From NCBI GenBank assembly GCA_964575225.1, contig CAZNQW010000156.1, forward strand, positions 1-9,143: a DNA stretch of 9,143 nucleotides, given 5' to 3'. Shown here piece by piece: positions 1 to 7,266 of the stretch. This DNA comes from CAZNQW01 sp964575225 (GTDB lineage: Bacteria; Chloroflexota; Anaerolineae; JAAYZQ01). Both the position numbers and the translations under genes were made by a program. The stretch's first letter is position 1. Each line of letters opens with the position of its first letter. A model generated the notes under the pieces. The model was not told the origin of the DNA and searched no databases. It saw only the letters and a program-made list of their open reading frames with translations.

Positions 1-23
1 AGACAGGTCTCAAAGACCTGTCT
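1..23. terminator. Perfect palindromic hairpin, probable terminator or interspersed repeat
   Basis: AGACAGGTCT at 1-10 is exactly the reverse complement of AGACCTGTCT at 14-23, leaving a 3-base CAA loop, so the transcript could fold into a 10-bp perfect stem in either direction. No long T tract follows; the next bases are GGTCTGC, which repeats the end of the stem. From memory, hairpins of the ACCTGTCAGGT kind are very frequent between genes in Chloroflexota genomes, where they probably act as terminators. The left arm starts at base 1, so the element may extend further upstream. It lies ahead of a separate promoter, which fits the end of a preceding transcription unit. Confidence 0.6.
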
Positions 24-65
24 GGTCTGCTTCCTGTGCGCAAATCGCCTGACGCGGCGCGCAAT

Positions 66-93
66 TTGAAGTATCCCCCGAACCTGCTATAAT
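66..93 (+). promoter_or_regulatory. Sigma70-type promoter for the S9 peptidase gene
   Basis: A TTGAAG -35 element at 66-71 is followed after 16 bases by a perfect TATAAT -10 element at 88-93. Transcription would start near base 100, giving a leader of about 25 bases before the ATG at 125. The stretch is AT-richer than its surroundings, and it sits between the upstream hairpin and the first gene. It is the only convincing promoter I see in the window, so it may drive gene 1 and possibly gene 2. Confidence 0.7.
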
Positions 94-112
94 CCCCGAT
101 GATGATCCTACC

Positions 113-119
113 AGAGAGG
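113..119 (+). promoter_or_regulatory. Ribosome binding site of the S9 peptidase gene
   Basis: AGAGAGG lies 5 bases before the ATG at 125 and supports that start codon. Together with the promoter at 66-93 it defines a short leader. Confidence 0.6.
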
Positions 120-124
120 CTTCT

Positions 125-2170
125 ATGAACAAGAATTTTCTGTCTGCCCAGGACCTGTACCACATCGTCTCGGTGGCCGACCCACGCTTGAGCCCCGATG
201 GCCGCTGGCTGGCCCACGTCCGCACCCGCATCGACCGGGCCACCAATGGCTACAAAAGCGCCATCTGGTTGGCGCCGACGGCAGGGGGCCGCTGCCGTCC
301 CTATACCGCCGGCGATAAGCGCGATCACTCGCCGCGCTGGTCGCCCGATGGCCGCTGGCTGGCCTTTGTCTCCAACCGGGGCGACGAAAAAGCCAAGTCC
401 CAGATCTATCTGATGCCGACCGATGGCGGCGAGGCCCTGCGCCTGACCCAGATGGAACAGGGCGTCGAAGAGCCGGCCTGGTCGCCCGACGGGCGGTGGA
501 TCGCCTTTACTTCCCGGCGCAACGCCGAGGAACTGGCGGCCGAGGACCAACCGGCGCCCGAGGCCGACCTGGACCCGGAGGAGGAAAAGCGCCGCCTGGA
601 GGAGAAGGAAAAGCGGGAAAAGGAAAAGGCCGATCCCCGCGTCATCCGGCGATTTGCCTATCGGGAGGGCACGTCGTACCTCGACGACCGCACCCACCAC
701 CTCTATGTGTTGGCCGTCGATTTGGAGACAGGGCAGGCCCAGGGCCAACCCCGCCGCCTCACCCAGGACGGGCGCAGCTACCGCCAACCCCGCTGGCTGC
801 CCGATGGCCGTGGCCTGTTGGTCGAGATCGAGCGCGATGTCGATGTGGACGACCTGTTCTATTTCAAAGACCTGGCCATCGTGTCGCTGGAAAGCGGCGA
901 GATGCAGGTCCTTACCCAGCCCGATACGGTGGACTTTGACCCCCGACCCTCGCCCGATGGCCAGTGGATTGCCTATTCCAGCCGGCCCGTGGCCGAGTTC
1001 ACGGCGGCCAACACCCAACTCAAGATCATGCCTGCCGCGGGCGGGCAGCCCCGAACCTTGGCGGCCGATCTGGACAACCACGTCTACGACATCCGCTGGA
1101 CGCCCGACAGCCAGCGCTTGGTGGTGTTGGTCAGCGAAAGGGGCCGCACCGACCTGCGCATCGTGGATCGGGAGGACGGGACTATCGAAACGGCCTTTAC
1201 GGCCGACCGCGAATTGACCTCCTACGACCTGTCGGCCGATGGCAAGCAGGTCGGCTTTGTGGCTGCCACCGACCGGGCGCCCTGGGATCTGTACATTGCT
1301 GCGCTCGACGGCTCGGGCGAGCAGCGCCTGACCCGGGTCAACGACGAATGGCTGGCGGAAAAGACCCTGGGCGAGGTCCAGGATCTGTGGTTCGAGAGTG
1401 CCGACGGGACGCCGATCCAGGCCTGGATCGTCAAGCCGCCCGACTGGAAGCCGGGCGCTCGCTACCCCATGATCCTGTCGATCCACGGCGGGCCCCACGT
1501 CATGTGGAGCCGCCACGCCTCGACCATGTGGCACGAGTGGCAGATGCAAGCCGCCCGCGGCTATGTCGTTTTTGCCTGCAATCCCCGCGGGTCCGATGGC
1601 TATGGCCGGGCCTTCCGGGCGTCCCTCCTTAATCGCTGGGGGGAGGCCGATCTGCCGGACTTGATGGCGGGCGTCGAACGGGTTATTGCCAAAGGCTATG
1701 TCGATCCCGAGCGGCTGGTGGTCACGGGCGGCTCCTACGGGGGCTTTATGACGGCCTGGGTCATTGGCCACGACGACCGCTTCAAGGCCGCCGTCGCCCA
1801 GCGGGGTGTCTATGACCTGATCAGCTTTTATGGCACCAGCGACGTTCCGCTCCTGGCCGAATGGGAGTTTTCCACCACTCCCTGGGAGGATCCCCAGCTC
1901 TTGTGGAAGTACTCGCCTGTGGCCCACGTCGACCGGATTCAAACGCCGCTGCTGTTGATCCATTCCGAGAACGACTTTCGGGCGCCGATCCCCGCCGCCG
2001 AGGGGTTGTTCGTGGCCCTGCGCCGGTTGAAACGGACGGTCGAAATGGTGCGCTACCCCCGCGACGGGCACGAGCTATCGCGCAGCGGTGAGCCTAAACA
2101 CCGGGTCGACCGTTTGGAGCGCATCGTCGATTGGTTCGACCGGTTTGTCCAGCAGGCTCAGGCCGATTAG
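125..2170 (+). CDS. S9 family serine peptidase (acylaminoacyl-peptidase / dipeptidyl aminopeptidase type)
   Basis: This 681-residue protein is a prolyl-oligopeptidase family (S9) enzyme that would cleave short peptides or acylated amino acids. No signal peptide or membrane segment is visible, so it is probably cytoplasmic. Residues 1 to about 400 form a beta-propeller of TolB/PD40-like blades: LSPDGRWLA, WSPDGRWLA, WSPDGRWIA, WLPDGRGLL, PSPDGQWIA and WTPDSQRLV. The C-terminal alpha/beta hydrolase domain has the oxyanion motif HGGPH at 454-458, the nucleophile Ser537 in GGSYGGF, Asp617 in ENDFR and His649 in RDGHE, so the triad is complete. A highly charged Glu/Lys segment at about 135-170 interrupts the propeller. 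Length is normal for the family. The start is supported by a promoter and a ribosome site. Family assignment is firm; exact substrate is unknown. Confidence 0.95.
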   Translation: MNKNFLSAQDLYHIVSVADPRLSPDGRWLAHVRTRIDRATNGYKSAIWLAPTAGGRCRPYTAGDKRDHSPRWSPDGRWLAFVSNRGDEKAKSQIYLMPTDGGEALRLTQMEQGVEEPAWSPDGRWIAFTSRRNAEELAAEDQPAPEADLDPEEEKRRLEEKEKREKEKADPRVIRRFAYREGTSYLDDRTHHLYVLAVDLETGQAQGQPRRLTQDGRSYRQPRWLPDGRGLLVEIERDVDVDDLFYFKDLAIVSLESGEMQVLTQPDTVDFDPRPSPDGQWIAYSSRPVAEFTAANTQLKIMPAAGGQPRTLAADLDNHVYDIRWTPDSQRLVVLVSERGRTDLRIVDREDGTIETAFTADRELTSYDLSADGKQVGFVAATDRAPWDLYIAALDGSGEQRLTRVNDEWLAEKTLGEVQDLWFESADGTPIQAWIVKPPDWKPGARYPMILSIHGGPHVMWSRHASTMWHEWQMQAARGYVVFACNPRGSDGYGRAFRASLLNRWGEADLPDLMAGVERVIAKGYVDPERLVVTGGSYGGFMTAWVIGHDDRFKAAVAQRGVYDLISFYGTSDVPLLAEWEFSTTPWEDPQLLWKYSPVAHVDRIQTPLLLIHSENDFRAPIPAAEGLFVALRRLKRTVEMVRYPRDGHELSRSGEPKHRVDRLERIVDWFDRFVQQAQAD

Positions 2171-2204
2171 CGGCGGGCCTTGCCGGGGAGCCGGGAAAAC
2201 GTTC

Positions 2205-3974
2205 ATGGAGTCCAGGTTCGTCTCATCCCAGAGACCGTCGCTGCTCGTCATAGCTTTGTGGATGGGCGGATTGGTTCTGCTGACCGCCGCCTTATTGACC
2301 TACACGTCCTCTCCCTGGGCGCCGATTGCTTCCTGGCTGCCGGGTCTTTTATCCGCCGGGTTCTCCGAGGAGGTGGTGGCTGCCCGCCTGGAGCGGTTCG
2401 TGCCCGTGAGCCTGATCGCAGGCCTGGCCTGCTGGCTGTTGGCGGGGGCGCTGTGGCTGGATCGGGGACGATGGACGGGCCGGTTGGCTACCTCGTACGG
2501 ACGCTTTCGACAGGATGCCACCCGGGCGCTGCGCGGCCTGGTTTCCGAGCGGAGCGCCATGGGCTGGCTGGTGGCGCTGACGCTGGTCGGTCTTGGCATC
2601 CGCCTCTGGTTTCTCAATCAGCCGATGCGCTACGACGAGGCGCACACCTACCTGGCCTTTGTGCTTCCGCGGAACATGCGGCTCTTTTTCTACGGCGTGC
2701 CCAACAACCACGTGGCCCACACCTTGATGGTCTGGGCATCGACGGCCTTGTTGGGCGGCGATCCGTGGGCCATCCGCCTGCCGGCCTTTCTCGCCGGCGT
2801 GTTGCTGGTGCCCGGCAGCTACCTGGGCGCCCGCCTGGTCTTTGGTGGAAGAGGGCTGTTGGCGGCCGGGCTGGCGGCTGCCTCGTCGTACCTCGTGCTC
2901 TTTAGCACCAACGCCCGGGGCTACTCGATCCTGGCCCTCGTGACCTTATCGCTGGTCGTATTGACGCCCTATGTGGTGCGGACCCGGTCGCTTTTTGGGG
3001 GCCTGCTGTGTGCTCTCTTGGCCGCGGTGGGCTTGTATACGATCCCGGTCATGCTCTTTCCCATGGCCATGCTGCTGCTATGGGCGCTGGCCCTGGCCTA
3101 CCTGGACGGCGGATGGCCGAACGTGTGGCGCATCGGCTGGCGGGCGGCCGGACTGGTGGCGATCTGTGCGGGGATGACCCTGGTGTTGTATGCGCCGGTG
3201 TTGGTCATGACGGGGGGAGAGGCGGTCTTTGCCAATCAGTACGTCACCTCGCGCCCCATGAGCGAGGTCCTTGCCATGCTGCCCAACACCCTACTGACCA
3301 CCTGGGGGCGATTTAGCCGCGATGTGCCCGCCCCGGTGACGGCCCTGCTGGGCGTGTCGATGGGAGTCGGTGTGGTAGCCCTGTGGAAGCGCAACCGGGC
3401 TGCCTTTTGGTTGCTTGCTGCCGCAGTGGTCGGCAATCTGGGACTCGTGCTCGTCCGGCGGGTGATCCCCTTTGACCGCACCTGGATTTTCCTTTTGCCC
3501 ATTGGCTTTGGCCTGATCGACGCCGCCTGGACCGCGCTGCTGTCGCTTCCCTGGCTACGGGGGCGCCCGCGTCTGGGGCTGCACCTGGCAGGAGCCCTTG
3601 GGCTGCTCTTTGCCCTGGGGATAGGCTATGGGCTGGCGTCTACCCGTTCGGTGATGTACTATCCAGAGACGGGCGTGATGACCGATGCCCAGGCCATTGC
3701 CGAGGTTCTTGAGCCACGCCTGGGGCCTGGCGACTATGTGCTGGCCCGCAACCCGGCCAACCTGCCCCTGCGCTATTACCTCATGCGCCAGGGGGTGCCT
3801 TTGGAGATCTTTCAGAGTGGGGGTGGCGGCGACGTGTACGTGGTCGTCCAGTTGCCCCGCGATACGTTCGAAAAGGTGACCCGCGGAACCGGCCTGGGCC
3901 TTGACCTGGCGGAGTACGAGCAAGTGCCCTTTCCCCAGGCGCTGTTGTATGTCCCCAAACCGTCGTCGGGGTGA
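2205..3974 (+). CDS. GT39/PMT-like multi-pass membrane glycosyltransferase (GT-C fold)
   Basis: This 589-residue protein has about a dozen hydrophobic segments and resembles the dolichyl-phosphate-mannose protein mannosyltransferase / ArnT-like group (PMT_2). Such enzymes take a sugar from a polyprenyl-phosphate carrier and act on the outer face of the membrane. The first extracytoplasmic loop carries the acidic pair Asp144-Glu145 in RYDEAHTY, the usual catalytic position, followed by PNNHVAHT at 166-173, RLPAFLAG and NARGYS. The last roughly 110 residues are hydrophilic and probably form a small outer domain. The frame is open from 2088, inside the peptidase gene, but the ATG at 2205 is preferred: it follows the peptidase stop by 34 bases, has GGGGAG at 2184-2189 upstream (rather distant), and leads straight into the first membrane helix. 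It is probably co-transcribed with the peptidase gene. Donor and acceptor cannot be read from sequence. Confidence 0.82.
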   Translation: MESRFVSSQRPSLLVIALWMGGLVLLTAALLTYTSSPWAPIASWLPGLLSAGFSEEVVAARLERFVPVSLIAGLACWLLAGALWLDRGRWTGRLATSYGRFRQDATRALRGLVSERSAMGWLVALTLVGLGIRLWFLNQPMRYDEAHTYLAFVLPRNMRLFFYGVPNNHVAHTLMVWASTALLGGDPWAIRLPAFLAGVLLVPGSYLGARLVFGGRGLLAAGLAAASSYLVLFSTNARGYSILALVTLSLVVLTPYVVRTRSLFGGLLCALLAAVGLYTIPVMLFPMAMLLLWALALAYLDGGWPNVWRIGWRAAGLVAICAGMTLVLYAPVLVMTGGEAVFANQYVTSRPMSEVLAMLPNTLLTTWGRFSRDVPAPVTALLGVSMGVGVVALWKRNRAAFWLLAAAVVGNLGLVLVRRVIPFDRTWIFLLPIGFGLIDAAWTALLSLPWLRGRPRLGLHLAGALGLLFALGIGYGLASTRSVMYYPETGVMTDAQAIAEVLEPRLGPGDYVLARNPANLPLRYYLMRQGVPLEIFQSGGGGDVYVVVQLPRDTFEKVTRGTGLGLDLAEYEQVPFPQALLYVPKPSSG

Positions 3975-4051
3975 GTCATGCTAAAGAAGAGTCGGGGCGC
4001 CTTCGCGGTGGCACGTTCCGGGGACGGTATGCCCTGGCCCCTAGTACACAC

Positions 4052-4066
4052 GGCTGGGGACCAGCC
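4052..4066 (+). other. Small hairpin in the gap ahead of the glmS-like gene
   Basis: GGCTGG at 4052-4057 pairs with CCAGCC at 4061-4066 around a GGA loop. No T tract follows, so this is at best a weak terminator or leader structure. The rest of the 122-base spacer (3975-4096) shows no clear -35/-10 pair, so whether the glmS-like gene has its own promoter is undecided. Confidence 0.3.
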
Positions 4067-4085
4067 AGAGAATTTCTATGCTGAT

Positions 4086-4089
4086 GGAG
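4086..4089 (+). promoter_or_regulatory. Ribosome binding site of the glmS-like gene
   Basis: GGAG at 4086-4089, seven bases before the ATG at 4097, fixes the start so that the mature protein begins with Cys2 after removal of Met1. The Cys must be N-terminal for glutaminase activity, so this start is functionally required. Confidence 0.7.
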
Positions 4090-4096
4090 TGAATGT

Positions 4097-5896
4097 ATGT
4101 GTGGGATTTTTGGTATCATTGCCGAACAAGAACAGATTCTGGGGTCGATGCTGGTCGACGGCGGGCGCCGTTTGGCCTACCGGGGCTACGATTCGGTGGG
4201 CTGCGCCACGGTCACTCAACAGGGGGCCATCGACCTGCGCAAGGGCGTGGGTCGCATCGAAGACGTGAGCGCCGCGCTCGAGTTCCCCCTCATGCGCGGT
4301 GTGCGGGGCATCACCCAACTGCGCTGGGCCACCTTTGGCGAGCCCTCGTACGAAAACGCCCAACCCCATCTCGATTCCGATGGCGATTTGGTGGGCGCTC
4401 ACAACGGCAATGTGGTCAACAACGTCCAGATGCGCGAGCTGTTCCTGAGCGAGGGGCTGACCGTCCGCGGCACCAACGACGGCGAGACCTGCATCCACGC
4501 CGTGGAGCGCTACTTTGACCGCAACGGCGGCGACATGCTGGCGGCCATCCGCTCGGCCTACGATGATCTGGAAGGCGACTATGCCTTTGTCATCACCCAT
4601 CGCGACGACAACCGGCTGTACGCCATCAAAAAAGGCAGCGGCCTGGTTGCAGGCCTGACCGACGGCGCCGCCTGCATCTCCTCCGACCTGCCCAGCATCC
4701 TGCCCATCACCCGCCGCGTTCTGCGTGTGTACGATGGCGAAATCGTCGTCCTTTCGCCCCACAGCGTGGAGCTGTACGACGTCCACAGTGGGACGCGCGT
4801 GGATCGCGCCGAAGAGTGGTACGATGGCCCCATCGAGGTGGCGGAAAAGGGTGGCTACCCCCACTTTATGCTCAAAGAGATCCACGATCAACCTACCGTC
4901 GCCGGCGAGCTTTTGCACCTGCTCGACCGCTCGCCCCATGTGGAGCGTTTCCTGGAGGCGTTGAACGCACCGGGCGATCGCCCGGTCTTTCTGGTGGGCT
5001 GCGGCACCAGCTATCATGCCTGCCTGCTGGGCGCCTACTATTTCGATCAGATCGCCGGCAAGCCCGCCGTACCGGTGTTGGGTCCCCAGTTCATCGAGCA
5101 GTATGGCCGCAGCACCGGCTCGACCGACACGGCGGTCTTTGTCAGCCAAAGCGGCGAAACCAAGGACATCCTCAACGCCCTCAAGGTTATGCGCCGCAAC
5201 GGCGGGCGCGTGTTGGGCGTCCTGAATGTGCTGGGTTCATCGCTGGCCCACCAGAGCGACGTCTATCTGCCGCTGGCCTGCGGCTATGAGATCAGCGTGC
5301 CGGCCACCAAGACCTTTGTCAATCAGGCCGTGCTTTTTTTGTACCTGGCCTACCGGCTGGCCGGCCGCGATACCGCCGAGCTGGCCCAGTTGCCCGATCT
5401 CCTGGCGGCAACGCTGGCGGCCACCGAGGGATCGGCCCGGCGCGTGGCCCACTCCCTGGAGAGTTGGAAGACCCTGCACTACCTGGGCTATGGGCTGACC
5501 CATCCCATCGCCCTGGAGGGCGCCCTCAAGCTCAAAGAGATCACCTATTCCCATTGTGAAGGCATGTTCAGCAGCGAGTTCAAGCATGGCCCGCTCTCGG
5601 CCGTCGAGCCGGGTTATCCGGTCCTGTTCGTCACCGCCCCCGGCGACGAGGCGATGATGATCAACCACGTCAACGAGGTCACCACCCGCGGGGGGCGGGC
5701 CATTGCCCTGGCGGCCGAGCACCCGGCCCTGCGGGCCAACGTCCACGACTATCTCGCCGTGCCCGATGCGGACCGCTTTCTCTCGCCCATCCTCCTCACC
5801 CTGCCGGCCCAGTTGGTGGCCTACCATCTCAGCGTGGCGCGGGGCATCGATCCTGATTTCCCGCGGAACTTGAGCAAGACGCTGACGGTGGACTAG
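4097..5896 (+). CDS. glmS: Glutamine--fructose-6-phosphate aminotransferase (isomerizing), GlmS-type, variant subfamily
   Basis: This 599-residue cytoplasmic enzyme should convert fructose-6-phosphate and glutamine to glucosamine-6-phosphate, the first step towards UDP-GlcNAc. The N-terminal class II glutamine amidotransferase domain (2 to about 240) begins MCGIFGI with Cys2 as nucleophile, then YRGYDS at 28-33, RWATFGEPS at 76-84, HNGNVV at 102-107 and NDGE at 127-130. Two SIS sugar-isomerase domains follow: GCGTSYHA at 301-308, SQSGETKD at 350-357, EGALKLKEI at 474-482, KHGPL with His497, and the C-terminal tail PRNLSKTLTVD with Lys594. Length matches family members (about 600). Oddities: the His usually found in RWATHG is Phe80, HNGNVVN is reminiscent of PurF, and VASTKAF is VPATKTF here. 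It could be a paralogue with a related amino-sugar job, but all main catalytic residues are present. The next gene starts 2 bases after its stop. Confidence 0.88.
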   Translation: MCGIFGIIAEQEQILGSMLVDGGRRLAYRGYDSVGCATVTQQGAIDLRKGVGRIEDVSAALEFPLMRGVRGITQLRWATFGEPSYENAQPHLDSDGDLVGAHNGNVVNNVQMRELFLSEGLTVRGTNDGETCIHAVERYFDRNGGDMLAAIRSAYDDLEGDYAFVITHRDDNRLYAIKKGSGLVAGLTDGAACISSDLPSILPITRRVLRVYDGEIVVLSPHSVELYDVHSGTRVDRAEEWYDGPIEVAEKGGYPHFMLKEIHDQPTVAGELLHLLDRSPHVERFLEALNAPGDRPVFLVGCGTSYHACLLGAYYFDQIAGKPAVPVLGPQFIEQYGRSTGSTDTAVFVSQSGETKDILNALKVMRRNGGRVLGVLNVLGSSLAHQSDVYLPLACGYEISVPATKTFVNQAVLFLYLAYRLAGRDTAELAQLPDLLAATLAATEGSARRVAHSLESWKTLHYLGYGLTHPIALEGALKLKEITYSHCEGMFSSEFKHGPLSAVEPGYPVLFVTAPGDEAMMINHVNEVTTRGGRAIALAAEHPALRANVHDYLAVPDADRFLSPILLTLPAQLVAYHLSVARGIDPDFPRNLSKTLTVD

Positions 5897-5898
5897 GC

Positions 5899-7130
5899 GT
5901 GATCGGATTGTGGGTGTCGGTCATTGTCATCACGCTCGTCGGTGTGGCAGTGGGCCGCTATCCCTGGCTGCGCATGAACCGCGCCACCATCTCGCTGGTG
6001 GGCGCCACCGCGCTCATCATCCTGGGGGCTATCTCCCTGGACCAGGCCTACGCCGCCCTCGATCTGAACACCCTTACCCTGCTGCTGGCGATGATGATCC
6101 TCAACGTGAACCTGCGGCTGGCGGGCTTTTTCCGGCTCGTCAGCCGCTGGGTGGTCCGGCGGGCGCGAACGCCGCGGTTGCTCCTGGCCTGGATCGTCGC
6201 CTTCTCGGGGGTTCTGTCGGCCCTGTTTCTGAACGACACGGTGGTGCTCATGTTTACGCCTTTGGTGCTGGATACCACCAAAGCGCTGCAGCGCAACCCC
6301 ATCCCCTACCTGATCGCCTTGGTGACGTCGGCCAATATCGGCTCGGCGGCAACGATTGTGGGCAATCCCCAGAATATGCTGATCGGCATGTCGTCGCAGA
6401 TCCCCTTCCTGACCTTTACGGCCCATCTGGCCCCCGTGTCACTGGCGGGATTGGCCGTCACCTGGTTGTGCGTGCAGTGGGTGTACCTGGACGAATTCCG
6501 AAACGGGCCTTTTACCGAAAGCGTAGATCTGCCCACCCGACTCTATCGACCCCTTCTCCGCAAGAGCCTGGTGGCTACGGCCCTCATGCTCGTCGCGTTC
6601 GTGGCAGGCGCGCCTATTCCTCTGGCATCTCTCGGAGCGGCGTCTCTGTTACTCATCACCCGCCGGCTCAAACCGGCGCGGGTGTTCCGCGAACTCGATT
6701 GGTCGTTGCTGATCTTTTTCTCCGGTCTGTTCATCGTAACGGGCGCTATCGAAACCACCGGCCTTTCGGAGCAGCTTTTTGCTCTGATCGAGCCGGTGGC
6801 CCGTGGGGGAACGGCAGCCCTCACCGGTGTGGCGGCGTTGTTGAGTAACCTGGTGTCGAACGTGCCGGCCGTTTTGCTCTTTCGCCCGTTTGTGCCGCAG
6901 CTCGCCAACGCACACCAGGCGTGGCTGACCCTGGCCGTTGCGACCACCTTTGCCGGGAATCTCACCCTGTTGGGCTCGGTGGCCAACCTGATCGTGGCCG
7001 AGACGGCGCGCGAGCGGGGGGTGNNNNNNNNNNGGTGAACCTGGCCTTTGGCGAATATCTGAAGGCGGGCGTGCCGATTACCCTGGTTACTCTGACTCTC
7101 AGCGTGGCCTGGCTCAGTCTGGTGACCTAA
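5899..7130 (+). CDS. ArsB/CitM-type anion permease (YbiR-like), interrupted by an assembly gap
   Basis: This inner-membrane transporter belongs to the ion-transporter superfamily of ArsB, NhaD and SLC13/CitM proteins; the substrate (an anion such as a carboxylate, arsenite or sulfate) cannot be read from sequence. About ten hydrophobic segments are visible. Family motifs are NDTVVLMFTP from residue 112, ANIGSAATIVGNPQN at 145-159 and SNLVSNVPAVLLF from 316, the two Asn/Ser-rich hairpins typical of the two inverted halves, plus a late TLLGSVANLIVAE. The start is GTG at 5899, 2 bases after the glmS-like stop, with GGTGG at 5887-5891 as ribosome site, so translation is probably coupled. An in-frame ATG at 5974 would delete the first membrane helix. 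Ten N at 7024-7033 break the frame; the last 30 residues (from AAC at 7038) lie in another frame and finish at TAA 7128-7130. If GGTG on both sides is the same four bases, the gene reads through as 405 residues. It is probably an intact gene. Confidence 0.8.
7024..7033. other. Assembly gap of ten N inside the permease gene
   Basis: Ten undetermined bases are a conventional placeholder and not a measured length. The frame before the gap (codons ending GTG at 7021-7023) and the frame after it (GTG at 7035-7037) agree only if the true gap is 2 modulo 3. GGTG occurs directly on both sides, at 7020-7023 and 7034-7037. Merging these copies equals a gap of minus 4, which satisfies that rule and gives the continuous reading ERGVNLAFGEYLKAG. 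Confidence 0.95.
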
Positions 7131-7254
7131 TGGGCGCAACGGATCGCACGCCGCATCGGGTTGCCATTCACCAAGGGCGCAGGATCGGTCAAGCCCGCGC
7201 AAGCCAAGGTGTCCCTGGGCGGGCCTTCAGACGGCAGAGACGGTGAAACCCGTC

Positions 7255-7259
7255 GGGAG
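7255..7259 (+). promoter_or_regulatory. Ribosome binding site that decides the nucleotidyltransferase start
   Basis: GGGAG ends 7 bases before the ATG at 7267, ideal spacing. The frame is also open from a GTG at 7243, but that codon lies upstream of this site and has no comparable site of its own. The rest of the spacer 7131-7266 holds no clear promoter; GACGG/CCGTC at 7239-7254 could make a small 5-bp hairpin just before the ribosome site. Confidence 0.65.
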
Positions 7260-7266
7260 ATTGATT

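Noticed and set aside
2088..2204. Longer start for the GT39-like gene overlapping the peptidase end
   Set aside because: The extra 39 residues are Ser/Gly/Arg-rich, sit inside the peptidase gene and its trailing spacer, and have no ribosome site; the ATG at 2205 leads directly to the first membrane helix.
3975..4096. glmS ribozyme or riboswitch upstream of the glmS-like gene
   Set aside because: The spacer is only 122 bases and I see no glmS-ribozyme core or pseudoknot pattern, only one small 6-bp hairpin; the ribozyme is known mainly from Firmicutes.
4076..5149. Long antisense reading frame (357 codons) opposite the glmS-like gene
   Set aside because: Its product is a low-complexity mix rich in Gly, Ala, Val, His and Asp without motifs, as expected from the mirror frame of a GC-rich gene, and the sense strand encodes a clear GlmS.
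5899..7130. Permease as a true frameshifted pseudogene
   Set aside because: The frame change coincides exactly with a placeholder run of N, and collapsing the flanking GGTG copies restores the frame, so an assembly artefact is the simpler explanation.
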